Part shown: positions 1 through 12,762 of the stretch, in pieces
Numbering within the stretch: position 1 is the first letter of the stretch
Layout: every line of letters starts with the position of its first letter
Assembly: GCA_009667805.1 (NCBI GenBank)
Contig: CM019064.1
Span: 77,560,400-77,624,399, forward strand
Direction: 5' to 3'
Origin: Leptobrachium leishanense
Taxonomy: Eukaryota > Chordata > Amphibia > Anura > Megophryidae
DNA: 64,000 nt
Notes under the pieces: model-generated
What the model saw: the letters and a program-made list of their open reading frames with translations, nothing else
Told to the model about the DNA's origin: nothing
The model's database searches: none
Translations under genes and position numbers: made by a program

Positions 1-239
1 TAGGAATACACTGTGGACTATTGTTAGGGATACTGGACAAACACCCTCTTAGAAAACCTATTTGTGTGGTGGTCTGTTATTTCAAATTCCCAATATCTTT
101 TTCATATGCTGGAAATAGATGGGCCCCTTGGCCACTGATAGCAATGTCTAAGTGACATTGCTGGAAACCGCTTAACCTCTTGGATGTGAAGGACATGTAT
201 GTATTGTTTATTTTCCTCAGGAATGTGGAACCTGTGGAG
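1..239. other. No recognisable feature
   Basis: Unremarkable AT-leaning sequence. The short open frames here have no recognisable motif. Confidence 0.5.
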
Positions 240-446
240 TAGTCACCTTCTGATTGCCCCACTGGTGACCTGGCTCTTTTCCTCCTGAAGTTTGACTGGT
301 GGGATGAATGGCCAGGGATGAGCATTTCCCCATAGTTCTCTGAAGTCGCAACGTCATATCAGAAACAACCTTTTAACTCCAGCTTTACAGAATTTGGTGT
401 GTAGGGTGTGGTCTGTTTTCATGTAGGTTGTGGTCCTTTGGACCCT
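240..446 (+). repeat. Diverged interspersed repeat, copy 1
   Basis: This stretch matches 4800-5010 in the same orientation. Shared blocks include CTGGCTCTTTT, AATGGCCAGGGATGA, GTCATATCAGAAAC and ACAGAATTTGG. The copy resumes at 4159 (AAAGATCATATAAGGGCAAC) after the LINE that landed in it. The family was not identified. Confidence 0.6.
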
Positions 447-461
447 CATATCTCCATTTCT

Positions 462-3400
462 TTTTTTTTTTATAATTCTTTATTTTCCATTTTTCAAAGA
501 CAAAAAGGGCATCATATCACAAAAACACAATTTTAGAGACTGCTATTGGTTAGCCCCGAGGAGCCCCTGCCAAGAGACCGCAGGGAGGGGACCCCGAAGA
601 GGGGAGAGAAGAAAAAACAATAAGAAGATCAAAGAAACACAAACATAGAGGAAAGAAAGAGAGGAAGAGACCTCAGAAAAAGGGGAGGAAGGGGGAGGGG
701 ATAGGGTGCCGCCCCAAAGGAGTAAAAAACCCAGTTATCACCACCCGCCAGAAAATCCAACAGTCCAGCCCTCAACCCACATCAAACTCCAACCAGGGAT
801 TCCAGATCTTGCTATGCTGGGGCATGGTGTCATGTATAAGAGCCAATAAACGGTCCATGTCCATAGTATCTCTAATCCGAAGGTGCACTTGCGCCATAGC
901 CGGAAGGGACATAGATCTCCAGCCTTGGGCCACCGCTCTTCTAGCAGCCAAGACCATTTTATGCAACAGTTTATTCTCCGATCTCGACAGGGCTTCCTGG
1001 GTGCGGTGAAGAAGGAATGTCCATGGGTCGAGAGCCACTCCACACTGCAGGACCTCTTGGATGAGGGCATGGATCCGAAGCCAAAAGCGACGTATCAGGG
1101 GGCACGTCCACCACATGTGGTAAAACGAGCCCTTAATGCCGCAACCTCTCCAGCATAAGTCAGAGGAAGACCTGTCCATGTGAGAAAGCTGTGAGGGGGT
1201 AACATACCAGCGAAACAACATCTTGTAGGCCTGTTCCTGGTGGGCCACATTGATGGAGCAGTGTGCCACATTGTCCCAAATATCCTCCCATTCTTCACTG
1301 GGCAGGGCATCCCCCACATCTCTCTCCCAGCGTGCAACATAAGTGGGGTCCCCCCATATCGGAGAGCCTGAGCAGAGGGAGACATAAAGCGAGGAGATCA
1401 TCAATTTCGTGATGCGAGCGTCATTACAGCGAGCCTCAAACGCCGTCAAGGAAGACGTGGCAGCCGTACAGACTTCTGGCGTCCGCCCATAGTCCATGAC
1501 CTGCAAGTAGCGAAAGAAGTCCGCCGGTCCAACTGGACCTCTGTGTTGAATGTCCGCAAACTGAAGCGGAGCACCCGCTGAGTAGAGGTGGTGGATCCTC
1601 TGAAGGCCCATGTCTTCCAGATTCGCAAAAGGGCCCGGTGGAAACTTCCGGTTGCGGAGAAAGGGCATCATAGCTGAGTGTTCTTTAGCAAAAGTGAAGC
1701 GACGGTTCACAATGTCCCAAATTCGTAGAGAATTAATGGTGGCAGTGCAGGTGGAGCGAAGGATTGGTCGATTAGGATTTGGGAAGCCAAAAATAGAATT
1801 GCGGCAAGTCAGGAGCAAAGAGATGCGACTCCAAGTCCGCCCAACGGTGCATACCAGGTGGTGCATGAAAGGTAACAAACTGTGCTAGTTGGGCAGCATG
1901 GTAATATTGTAACAAACTCGGAACTCCCAAACCTCCCACCGCCCTCGGTCTATGCAACACTCTTCTGGCCACCCTGTGTCGTTTATTATGCCAGATGACC
2001 CGGTCCACCTGGGACTGTAGATGCGCCAACGAGGCCGGAGGGACAGGCACCGGGAGGGTTTGGAACAGGTAGAGGATTCGGGGGAGTAGATTCATTTTTA
2101 CGCTAGCAATACGACCCACCCAGGAGACATTAAAGGCATCCCACGTGTCCATATCAGCTATAAGACGTTGGATCATTACATCATAGTTAGCTTTAGTCAT
2201 TGCTGCGGGATCACTGGTCAGCTTCACTCCCAGATATGTGAGAGAGGAGGTGGAGAAGTGAAACCCCGTGAGGGCACGCAACCGTTCGACCTCCGATTTT
2301 GGTATGCCTACTGGCAACGCACGGGATTTATCAAGATTGATCTTAAACCCGGAAACTTCTGAAAAATCACGAAGAAGGGAAAGCAAATGGGGCACAGAGT
2401 GGACCGGGTCCGTGATAGTCAGGAGGAGGTCGTCCGCATATGCTGACACTAGGAATTCCTCCTCTCCAACCTGCAAGCCCGTGATGGACATGGAGGATCA
2501 TAATTTATCCAGCAGGGGCTCAAGGGCCAGAGCGAAAAGCATGGGTGACAGGGGGCAACCCTGCCGCGTTCCGTTACCTATGGGGAAGGATTCTGGGGAG
2601 GCCCCCGTGGTGATTATTTTCGTAAGGGGGGAGTCCTAAAGGACCCGGATAGCTGCGCAAAAGCCCGGGGGAAAACCCCAATGCTCCAGTAGGTGAAACA
2701 AGTAAGGCCAGCCCACCCTATCGAACGCCTTCTCCGCATCCAGAGAGAGGAGCAGAGAAGGCGACCCCGTCTCACGAGCTCTCTCGATCAGGACCACGTT
2801 TCTCCTTGTATTTTCATATGCCTGCCTCGTGGGAATGAACCCGACCTGGTCCGGATGAATAATGGAGGGGAGAATTGCTCCCAGTCTGTTGGCCAGAATT
2901 TTCGTAAATATCTTATAATCAACATTCAATAAAGAGATTGGTCTATTGTTGTGGGGGTAGGAAGGGTCTTTGCCCTCTTTAGGAATCAAAATCACCTCGG
3001 ATCGGAGGAAATCCGGAGGCACCGGTCGTCCCTCCAAAATTCCATTATATAGTTTAACTAGGTATTTGCTCAAGTGGGGAGAGAACTTTTTATAGTAAAA
3101 AGCAGTGAAACCGTCTGGGCCAGGGGCCTTATGGGGTTTCATTTGTTTAATCAGTGATGCCACTTCGGCCTCTGAGACCTTTGCCCCCAGCCCCTCCAGC
3201 AAGAGGGGGGGGGAGCTCCGGGCCCTTCCATGGGGCCAGAAATTCCCGCACCTCCCGCACATGATCCGGATTTCGGAGGGAGTGATCTGGGGAGTGGTTA
3301 TATAATTGCTCAAAGTATGCAGTAAAGATCCGGTTCACCTCGCTGGGGACAGTAGTGATCAAACCCTGGGGCGTATGGGCCGAAGTCACCAATTTAGATC

Positions 3401-4143
3401 TAGTTTGGTTCCGTAGTTTGCGCGCTAACATGGTGTGTGCCTTGTCCGAGTATTCATAAAAGGTCCGTCTGGTCCAAGCTAAGGACCGGGCCCCATCCAT
3501 CAAAAGGGCAGACCGGAGTTCCTGGTGTACCGTTGCAAGGGCATCAAAGTCAGCCTGAGAGTGAGAGGACTTGTGCGCTGTTTCCCGATCAGCCAGCCTC
3601 TCCTGGAGTTCCACCAGCAGACGCGTCCTCTCCCTCTTTAGCCTGCTACCAATCTGAATCAAGTGGCCTCGTATGACCGCCTTATGGGCCAGCCACAGGG
3701 AGTCAGGTCCAATATCGTCTAGGTCATTCTCCTCAAAGTATCTGTCCAGATGAGCAGACACTTCTTCCATCACTGCAGCCGATTGTAAGATGGAAGAGTT
3801 GAGGCGCCAGGACCAACCCGAGCGAGTTCCCGGTAGTCTCACCCATACAGACACGGGCGCATGGTCAGACCAACTAATTGAGCCGATCACCGTGCGGGTA
3901 GTCAATGGGATCGTCCTGGCTGGTAACAAGAACAGGTCTATCCTCGAGTATGAGGAATGAGGGTGGGAATAGAAGGAGAAATCGTGGTCCCCTGGGTGAT
4001 GGAGTCGCCAAACGTCGAGCAGCTGCGCATCACGTATAAACCGAACCAGCAACGCATCCTGAGGAGATACTGTAACTCTGGTACCTAGCTCTCTGGATTT
4101 CCTATCAATTGCTGGCGCAGGGGCCGCGTTAAAGTCCCCCCCC
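462..4143 (-). mobile_element. 5'-truncated L1/Tx1-type LINE with 15-bp target duplication
   Basis: A non-LTR retrotransposon lies on the minus strand. Its poly(A) tail appears as a T run at about 461-471, and its coding part runs from about 4143 down to 772. The 15 bases CATATCTCCATTTCT occur at 447-461 and again at 4144-4158, as expected of a target-primed insertion. The element begins inside the endonuclease domain, so its 5' part, including any ORF1, is missing. The 3' UTR is about 300 bp. Long target duplication plus A tail fits the L1 superclade better than CR1/L2. Confidence 0.88.
772..4143 (-). pseudogene. Decayed LINE ORF2 (endonuclease-reverse transcriptase)
   Basis: ORF2 nicked target DNA and reverse-transcribed the element's RNA. 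From the 5' side the minus strand shows the C-terminal half of an APE endonuclease (GGDFNAAPA, SRIDLFLLP, SDHAPV; 3147-4154). A reverse transcriptase follows, with KAPGPDGFTAFYYK, NNRPISLLNVDYK and DAEKAFDRV (2636-3313), then the catalytic AYADD and the GFKINLDKS block (1772-2491). A C-terminal domain with CWRGCGIKGSFYHMWWTC resembles a zinc knuckle (772-1878). The frame is broken at least four times: a shift near the nine-base G run at about 3206-3214, a TAG at 2636-2638, a TGA at 2498-2500, and a shift near 1775. It cannot make a working protein. Confidence 0.9.
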
Positions 4144-4158
4144 CATATCTCCATTTCT

Positions 4159-4799
4159 AAAGATCATATAAGGGCAACTGAGGTATCACTGGATAGGATA
4201 GCAATTTATGCATTAATGGAGCGGGCCTACCACCCTTCACCCTAGAGGGGCAATGTTTAAATCAAACTTCACTCAGCATTCCCGCTTCCAAAAACTCTGT
4301 CATTAGGTTACTGGGCATAGCAAAAGTCCTAATTCCGATAAACTGATTGAAGGATCCAACCCATCTTCCTTTCAAAAAATGGCTCCAAGCCAATGAGCAT
4401 ACTAGAATAATAGAGGAACTGATTTACTCTACTGAGGGGAAGCTGGAACAGCACAACACACGCTGTTTCTACTGACTGTATTATGGTATACCTGGCAGGA
4501 GAAGAATTTGTGAGGCATCATGCTTTGGATTTTAAACCTCAGCCCGCTCTCCTCTACTGATTAATTTGAGTAGTCTCTTACCTCCTTCTGATTGTAATCA
4601 AAGAATGCTAAAAATGCCTACATCCCCTTCGTAATGCATGCCCTAGCTACCAGTTACATCAGTGAGTGAGGAATATGCATTCACTAAATCCACGTACATT
4701 GACTACATTCCTCTCTATGCTCAATTAATGTACCTTCTATAGTTTTCCATCTCCTATTTTACATTCTAGACATGTCTTGATCTCACCTGTGAAAATCAT
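4159..4799. other. Continuation of old repeat, otherwise unassigned
   Basis: The first roughly 40 bases continue the repeat interrupted by the LINE. The rest is AT-leaning sequence with no intact reading frame. It may belong to the same old retroelement seen at 5500-5720, but no conserved domain supports that. Confidence 0.35.
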
Positions 4800-5010
4800 T
4801 AATCCCGCCACTCCATTGGCGGTCTGGCTCTTTTGGAGATCATCCTGTGGGACAAATGGCCAGGGATGAACAATTCCTCAGAGGGCTCTGATGTCATGCT
4901 GTCATATCAGAAACTCCCCTTTATCCCCAGCTGGACAGAATTTGGAAATGGAGGATGTGGTTATTTGGGCCTACATACCTCCTCTTCTATAAATCTCTTG
5001 AGTCAACCGA
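4800..5010 (+). repeat. Diverged interspersed repeat, copy 2
   Basis: This is the counterpart of 240-446 plus 4159-4200. It is uninterrupted and so shows the arrangement before the LINE inserted in the first copy. A (TTTG)n microsatellite follows at about 5043-5064. Confidence 0.6.
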
Positions 5011-5499
5011 GGGATCGCTGGAATTGCCAAAGCCTGACCATGTGTTTGTTTGTTTGTTTGTTTTAAATGGTCAAAATGAGCTCAACACACAGGCGTGAAA
5101 TGGCTCTGCTGCGAAAATACCATCCAAACTGGCATATTTTAAAAAGGAAATGTGAGGTTGTTTTTTTTCTAAATCATTCAATTAAATCTATTTTTTTTCA
5201 GAGGCAGGTGCCTTTGTTAGGTCATTACATGCCACGTTCATTATAAAGAAACTATTATCAAAAGTCAATTTGAATCTAGGAAAACCTAAAACCATAGGAA
5301 GTACCTACTACCAAAATAGGGGCTATTTCCTACCTTTACACCCTCCTGGGCCTCCCTCCTAGTGAAAACCGATGATCTTACCAAGCCCTGTGGGAGCAGG
5401 ATGTAAGCCACCCCATAGCTCCAGAACAATGGGTGCAATCATAGAATCCTCTCTAAAAATTGTGCGTACTAATAAAAGAAGTACTGCTACAAAACTCTC

Positions 5500-5720
5500 T
5501 CCAGATGATCCTTAGACCCGGCTAGGCTGCAGAGGTTTTACCCTGGGACATCTGGGCTTTGCTTTCATGGAACATACTTCCATATGTGGTGGGAGTGCAT
5601 GGAGATGCAGAACCACTGGGCATTGTTATTTGACCTCTTAACCACAGTTCTAGGTACCTCATTAGACCTTGCTGCTGTGGGACCACCAGTGCCAACTCCT
5701 GCTGGCGTCTCAGACTAGCT
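5500..5720 (+). pseudogene. Remnant of an L1/Tx1-type ORF2 C-terminus
   Basis: One + strand frame at 5569-5718 reads YFHMWWECMEMQNHWALL and then FDLLTTVLGTSLDLAAVG before a stop. This parallels the YHMWWTC...FWLRIHALIQEVL segment of the LINE at 772-1878 but is on the opposite strand and much more diverged. It marks an older, separate insertion of a related family. Upstream domains are not recognisable. Confidence 0.6.
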
Positions 5721-5934
5721 CTGTGTATATAGATCTATTGACTATTACTGCACATAGGGTGACAACAGCCACATCATTAAACAGATCTATAGCTATGGTG
5801 TGTAGGGCCAAAAGAACACTTGTGCTGCATTCCTTATGATAGGCTGTTAATTGCTTGTTGATTGCCTTTTAATTTGGTGGTAGGTTTGTCTTCTATTTTT
5901 TGGCTTGTTTTCTTCTTTACCGTCAGTTAACACC

Positions 5935-6242
5935 AGGGTTGAGCAGTAGGTAAATTTTTGTGATTAGCGTCGGTACAAAAATAGTGCCGGGACCAAACTA
6001 TCTGTTGGTTAGAATAGAAAAAGTGCTCTGTAGCGCTGCCCATGTTAAGTTTAGGATGGGGTAAGTACAGTTAGCTCGCGCTACGAATCGCTAATTACTG
6101 CATGCTAAGTGGTTTACGTCATTTGTAGTGAGAGGCAAACAATCTGTTGGTCCGGCGCTAGAGTGAATTTACTTGGCGTTAATGCAAAAACAGGCTGACG
6201 CTACGGTTAGCTCACACCAGGTGATAATGCCCTCTGTATTGC
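5935..6242. repeat. Possible diverged member of the GGGC...GCCC palindromic MITE group
   Basis: Phrases such as AGCTCGCGCTACGAATCGCTAA and CCATGTTAAGTTTAGG resemble blocks at 33713-33911 and 40790-40979. Ends and target duplication are not clear. Confidence 0.35.
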
Positions 6243-6245
6243 CCA

Positions 6246-7597
6246 TCACTGGAGAACTACCCCTCCCAACATTATCACAAATTAAAGCAAAGGTATGGTG
6301 AATTTATAAAATGGAGTACATGACCACCCAACTTCACAACACCATTCCACATTTTCAGCTCAGTTGGAGTCCTTGGATCGCCAACCAGACAGCTTCCCAA
6401 CCTCCAACTGTTGATCTGAACAGCCTTAATCAGTGGTTCAGCTCCGTATATCGCCCAATCCATGGTTATTCCTCTCTCACAGGTTTACTGATTCAAAGAG
6501 CACACCGTATATATATCCTTTTGTATTGACTTCTTTTGTTTGGCTAATACTGGACTCATTTTTGGCCATATATCACTCATTATTACACAACACAATATCT
6601 TCTGTTGTCTTGTATTACCTTATGTACTTATATAATTTCCTCACGCATTGCTGTACTCTGTCTAATATAAGCTTCAGATACAATTGACAAATGTATGGCC
6701 CATTGGTTTTATGTGTGCTATCTTTTGCAAAAAATCAATAACCAAAATGATGGAAAAAAACATAGGAAGTACCGTACCTGTGCCTACAAACCACAATGTA
6801 GCTATAACTTACATCCTACATTACGAAGAACACCTCACAAAGATGATGAGTCCTGTGAAAAAAAAGACAAATGGTAACCATGATTAACACTCCTGGCTGA
6901 ACGTACTGTGTCTGATGTGCTTAAAGGCAGAAAACCGCCGTGTTCCAGATGTGATACAAGCGCATAACATCAGATTTCATGGAATGCAGAAGTCGGTAAT
7001 TGAGTGCGATGGATTTACGCAGATACAAAATCTTAGAACTGTGTGCCAGAAATGTGCATACATTTTAACGCTTAGTCACAACAGCTGATGACCTGGCAGT
7101 GGTAACCCTAATTTATATTTCATCCTAATAGCTTTTATGATGAAAAATATGACACTCACATGCTTTTACTGATTGTAACACTAAACAGATCATTTAAACG
7201 GAGCCGCAAGGCTTTGTATTACCTTATACGCACCCGTACAGCCTTTTCTTTGTTATCTACGCTAGCTAAACATGATTAAGGATAACAGTAGGCATGCAGA
7301 TCTAAAGACGTTCCCTCTATCGAATATTCTTTTGATATTGAACACTGAGGATGGGCAACGTCACTAGTAGTCTGTTGTATGGGAAGTTCCCACACAGATC
7401 TTGTCATGGTCCTGTGTGAAGTATCAGCCTGTTGGCACCATTACAGAGAAGATTATGCTATGCTATATGTAAATCAGCCTACGGCCCCCAAAAGGGCAGC
7501 AAGAACTGAAATGCCAAGGAAGTCTCCTTTGCAAAAGAGATATAGAAACCCCCGAGGATCAGTTGGACCTTCTCAGAATGGTATAGCTGATACCCCT
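6246..7597. other. No recognisable feature
   Basis: The open frames in this stretch are short, lack motifs and overlap each other. No repeat structure was seen. Confidence 0.4.
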
Positions 7598-7600
7598 CTA

Positions 7601-8241
7601 GGGGCTCTATTACATTCTTCGTGCAAACGTTAACGGGTGCGCAAAAACGCATTAACGCGAGGGGCAAAACCCTTTATGCTGAACGTCGTATTACAACGTC
7701 TGCGCAAAAAATGCGTGTTAACGTCTACCGCGGGTGAACTTGCGTGAACGCTGCGCGAGCGTACTGTACTACGTGCGTCCTATACTTAACATTGTGAGCG
7801 CAAATGCGTTTGTGCACTGGTACGCGGATGGTATTACAATCTATGCGCAAACTTTCACGCACAGTGTTTGCGCGCATAATTTTAACGTCTTTGAAAAGCT
7901 GGTGTTAATGGCAAATCTGAACATCCTGGTCGAAACCAAATACACCAGTCCAAAAAAAGCAATACAGCAAAGTATAGTTACACATTCTACGCATACCCAA
8001 ACAATAGAAATTGAGAAGTGAAAAAACAGTCCGCACACTGATTTCTGTGCGCAACATTGCTGCGCGCGCGTTTTTGCACGTCTGTTTTACACGCGTTATT
8101 TTTTGACGGATGAAAAAATGCGCGAGGATTGTAGTACCAGCGTTATTTTATGCGCGTTAACTTTTAACGCTGCACGCAAAAATTCACGCGTTCTGCGTGC
8201 GTTTTTGCGTGCGTTTTTGCGTGAAGAATGTAATAGAGCCC
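7601..8241. mobile_element. Palindromic-ended MITE (GGGCTCTATTAC family), copy 1
   Basis: The ends are inverted: GGGCTCTATTACATTCTTC on the left and GAAGAATGTAATAGAGCCC on the right. CTA at 7598-7600 and TTA at 8242-8244 may be a slightly decayed 3-bp TTA target duplication, as in PIF/Harbinger elements. The interior is rich in GCGC and GTTAACG blocks and has no transposase. Related copies lie at 36025-36123, 43230-43957 (opposite strand) and 46269-47004. Confidence 0.75.
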
Positions 8242-8244
8242 TTA

Positions 8245-9235
8245 GACTTGCCAACTAATATGGTCCGGTCTGTCATGTGACACACGACTTTCCCCGAGAC
8301 CTCCTGATCACCCACTAGCCATAAGCCGTTCCTTTTTTTCAGGTAAGCTTAAAGGAAGATGCACTGCATGTGCCTGTTTTATAGTGATCATGATGCATAA
8401 ATGGTGCCTTTGCTCTGCTCTTCCATCAGTAAGTATGACCTTGATTAAGAATTTTCTAAAATTAATGGTGGTACTTTCCATTTAAGGACAAATCAGAAGC
8501 ATGCCCTGTATCTTTGAACTGAGGAGTTTATGGAAAGGATTAAAAGCTACTACTTTTAATTTGGGGAGGAAAAAAATCAGACATGATAAAGAAGATTCTC
8601 AGGGGATATGAAAACTGTGTTTGAAACCACAACCTCCTCTAGACATAGCAGAAAATCTGAAATATTTATAGCGAATGTATCTGGGAATTCTGGATAACAG
8701 CTTGTAAATAAGCAAATATTTGCAGAGACACTCGCAAAGAACAGACTACTGCCTTCCCCCTGGGATCATGCCCTCTTGGGATCTACTCAAACATGTTTTT
8801 ACTCACTTTTGTGATTATAGGGAAAACCTGTCCGCAAGCAAATTAATGCACAGATAATAAATTCACAGCAGGGGTGTGTTCTTGAATTAGCCTAGAGTGC
8901 CGAAAAAGAGTGGAAGCAACAGTTTTTCAATACTTGGCGACTAGACATGCAAACTCACATGGATTGACCGTGTGACACAATTTTCGTTCAGGCTTCCCGA
9001 TCAACTAGCATCCCTTGGTTGCCATCCAGTTTTCAGGAGGCCTGAGGAGCTGCATTCATGCATTAGCAGCCTGTTTGGCTATACCCTACCGTGCAATCCC
9101 TGATAGGCATGAAGGTTCCACCCTCTGTCATCTGATTCTAGACCTGCCAAAATTGTCAGGACTGGGTGAGTAAGAGAAAAGTATATAATAGATTTGAAAA
9201 TAAAGCACGAAGGCATTCACAACTACACTCTATCG
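8245..9235. other. No recognisable feature
   Basis: Mixed-composition sequence with no motif-bearing open frame and no repeat seen. Confidence 0.4.
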
Positions 9236-9413
9236 GGTCTATTTAAAGAAAGGTGAACCTCAGGAGAATGACTGGAGAAGTAACAATTCTAGGTCAAAAT
9301 AGCCAAACCAGAAAAATTCTCCCATTTGTCCCACTTTCCAAATGAGCTATTTGGTCTAGATTGTTTTCTTCTCCTGCCAGTTCTCCTGGTTTTCACCTTT
9401 CTTTGAATAACCC
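9236..9413. mobile_element. Small palindromic MITE (GGGTTATTCAGAGAG family), copy 1
   Basis: The left half (AAAGAAAGGTGAACCTCAGGAG) is the inverted counterpart of the right half (CTCCTGGTTTTCACCTTTCTTT). It shares ATTCTAGGTCAAAATAGCC and AAACCAGAAAAATTCTCCCA with 36641-36943 and 63216-63392. Confidence 0.7.
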
Positions 9414-10179
9414 TGTATAATCCATACTCTTACTCACTCTCCCCACATCCCATCTCATAACATAAAGCCCCTTTCATGCAAACATCCCAATTCATACCCT
9501 TACATATGCATTCTGCTAACAACGCCTATCTCTCACTGACAGCCTCCCCGAAATGTCAATATAGTCCATAGATTGTTTCTATTATTGAACAAAATATCTA
9601 ATTTCTTCACTTCACTTTGTTATCTGAAGTCCTTTCTTTCAGAGGTCAAACATAATTTGGATGTGTGTTTGTATAACAGAGGCACAAAGCAATAAACCCA
9701 CGAGTAACGAGTCTCTAAACTATAATAAATCTTGTCACAAATGATTTGGGGTAAATAAGATACTTTGATTTGTTCTAAATGATGATTTTATGTACATAAA
9801 TGGCCCCAGTTTCATTTTAACACATTTGTTTAATATGATCATTAATCTGCAATATGTAATGCATGCTGAGACAGCGTAACAACAGAACATGCGGATATAG
9901 TTATGTTCTTCTTTACCGTATCCTTATGGATGTAATGAGCATCCTAAAAGACAATCTAAAAATGACAGGTTCACTTCAGCTCAATTTATTGGGATTTAAA
10001 TTCTATCCATACGTTGTGCTAACCACCACAAACCATGCGCCGACAATGATTTAACCCATCAGCTGCTGTTCATGCGTATGGGGTAGAGGGGGGAGGAGTA
10101 GTCCCTCTATATCTGTAATGCCTACAAATCAGAGACCATGGGATGGAAGTCAGAAGAAACTGGCCTGCCATGCTCTTGT
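9414..10179. other. No recognisable feature
   Basis: AT-rich sequence with no supported gene or repeat. Confidence 0.4.
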
Positions 10180-10260
10180 TCTTTAACCCTTTCGCTGCTG
10201 AGCCATTTCACATCAGTGTGCTGAGCTCATTTTTACCGGTTTCATTCATCATGTTTAAAC
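10180..10260. repeat. TTAACCC-type element end
   Basis: TTAACCCTTTCGCTGCTGAGCC followed by GTGTGCTGAGCTCAT closely parallels the start of the element at 22139. No matching right end was found, so this is probably a fragment. Confidence 0.5.
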
Positions 10261-11240
10261 GCAATTTGAAGTCACATTTTATTATACAATATATATGTAA
10301 ATAATATAATATATAATAGACATATTATATATAGTTCTTTCTGGCAGACTCGGCAGATTCATAATATTTCATTAATATATGTATACGTCATGTCCTGCCT
10401 GAATATTATAACAAAAAAATGCAATAAAAATTGAATTTTCAATCATCTACATTGTGTAAAGTGGTTTTTTCACATTTTATCATGCGAGCCTTTGCGTTTA
10501 TATTTTCTATGGGGTGTGCTTGTTAAGTGCAGCATCATTGTTCACACTACTAATTTTAAATGTATACTGAGGTCTGTTTTTTCTTTGCGAAACGCATATA
10601 AAGACTGAAAGAAGATAATCCAGCTGGTTGCATTTAGCAATAAAAAAACAGACTTCGTTATACATTTTAAATTAGTTAGGAACCTTAAAGATTAACCAAA
10701 AAATTTCACACAAATGCCAAAATAATCCTAAAAAATAAATTTCAAAAATGGCTGTTTACTGCAACTGAAAATAATAAATAGTTTTACAAATATTTAATAA
10801 ACAGGTAAAAACGGGGATTTGTTTTAACATTGAAAATGGTGGAAAAAATCCTAGTTTCTATAAAATTAGTTAGGAACCCTAAAGATTAACCAAAAAAATC
10901 CCGAAAAATGCTACAATAATCCTAAAAAATATAAATAAGTAAGGAGACTTTAATTTTATTGGTAGTAATCTTTTCCTATTCTGAAATAACCAATAAAAAA
11001 TGAAATAACTCATAAAACTAAATACAAATCAATCCAAATACAATTAAATTACTCACAAAAACGAAATAAACAAAATAAAATGAAATAACCCATTGAAAAA
11101 GACTGCTGGATCGACCCGAAATGAAGAAACAAAACAAAACGAAAACCTGCCGAAACGACCTGAAAAGAAAAAAAAAAAACGGACCAAAAAAACCCTGAAA
11201 CTAAACGAACTGAAAAAATGGCGTGCACATCCCTACTTTG
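10261..11240. repeat. AT-rich repeat block with internal direct repeats
   Basis: The block AATTAGTTAGGAACC...AAAGATTAACCAAAAAA occurs near 10668 and again near 10863, each followed by AATCCTAAAAAATA. It resembles the AT-rich interiors of the hAT-like elements at 20558-23629 and 23640-24080. Ends were not resolved. Confidence 0.5.
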
Positions 11241-11920
11241 TACAAGTGCTCAGCCAAACATCCCGTGGGGTCTAAGGGACTAAGGCAAGTGAAACAAAAG
11301 GGAGCAGAGGGAGTGTGGAGATGATTACAAGAGAGAATATAGCAGACACTGCATAATGATAGACCAAGAGCTTGGGTATGATGAGGTTAAACCGAGATAG
11401 GATTGAAGCAGCTGAGAAAAAGAGGCTATATAATTAGGATAGGGGCTGAGTGGGAGGGTGGATGGGGCGGGCATGAGGGACAGCAGAGGGAGAAATGGTG
11501 GTGAAGAGTGACTGTGGATAAAAAGAAATACAGAGTTTAGAGGTTCTAGCCATTTGTTCATACAGAGTATTTACAACAGGGAGGAGCAGAGGAAACTGAG
11601 AATCAGCACAGAATTAAACTACCAAGAAAGTGGAAAGAAAAAAATATATAAACTAGCAGCTGCAACAATATGGCAAAAAATGTGTTGAAGTATACCTTTC
11701 TGGCTTTCTGCTTGCTGTTGGTTCAGGGCAAAAATGGTGTTCACCGTGCTAAAGGTCAGAAACCATTCTAACTTATTCAAGGGTCGTTTGATTACTCTGA
11801 TCAAATACAACACCAAGGGGTTATTAAGAAAGCACCGAAATGTCACTGACATTTTGTAACATTGCTGACCTGATGTAACTGAATAGATCGGGGATCTCTT
11901 CTGCATTACCAAAGCCTCCA
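11241..11920. other. No recognisable feature
   Basis: No gene or repeat structure supported. Confidence 0.4.
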
Positions 11921-11923
11921 CCA

Positions 11924-12107
11924 CTGCACTCTTCCACAATACCTCAGAGGGGTTACAGTGTGAAGGCACTTGCTGCCACCAAAGGCAAAATATTTGGGTG
12001 CACTGACGCCTGTACTAGATTCATATCATTTTAATATTTGACCGCAGGGTCCAACCCTGCACTCTTCCACAATACCACAGAGGGGTTACGGTGTGACGGC
12101 ACTGTTG
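11924..12107 (+). repeat. Local tandem duplication, period about 133 bp
   Basis: CTGCACTCTTCCACAATACC, then CAGAGGGGTTAC, then GTGTGA and GGCACT, occur at 11924 and at 12057 with a few substitutions. Only two units are visible. Confidence 0.65.
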
Positions 12108-12589
12108 CCGACACTAAAGGCCCAATTTTAAAGCACCTATTGTTACTTTCATCCAAAGCCTGCATAAGTTTCACCATAATTTAGCCAAAAAAATTCACTA
12201 AACTTGTTCTGCGGGTCCTAAAATGTCTCTTTTCATACAGGCTGCCGCCCAAGCAGTTGTTTATGAATAGATTAAAGGAAAACCATTTATCGTCATATAA
12301 ATAAAGAATAATAATAATAATAGTCATTTGAAACATAATTTTTTTGTTTTTAAATGTTTCTATACATCCTGCAAATCCGCCACTTCACGGGCAGGTTATG
12401 GGGACCGCCTAGGCATGATATTTGAAGGAATGTTTCGTTTTTATTTTTAACCTTTATTTCATGGAAAACTCACTGTTCCTTTAAAAACTTTTTTTTTTTA
12501 CTTTTTGTCCTTGTTTCCTGTCCCCCAGGGCACTACCCGGACCCCCATACACCTTTTATGGCAACTGTCTTGCATATATGCCCTCTTGG

Positions 12590-12762
12590 AGGGCACTCTA
12601 AAAATCGAACTTTCGAGTCCCATTGACTTGCATTGAGTTTGGTTCGTGTTCGCGTTCGAACTCGAACTTTTGAAATTGTTTGAATGCGAATCGAACACGG
12701 GGGTGTTCGGCTCATCACTATTCTCCAGTCATTCTGGTTTTCGTCTTTCTCTGAATAACCCG
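12590..12762. repeat. hAT-like MITE remnant abutting a palindromic MITE end
   Basis: Up to 12719 the sequence has GAACACGGGGGTGTTCGGCTCATCACTA, a terminus typical of small hAT-like elements. It is followed directly by TTCTCCAGTCATTCTGG and TCTCTGAATAACCC, the right end of the GGGTTATTCAGAGAG family. The hAT-like piece probably inserted into the other, but its left end is unclear. Confidence 0.45.
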
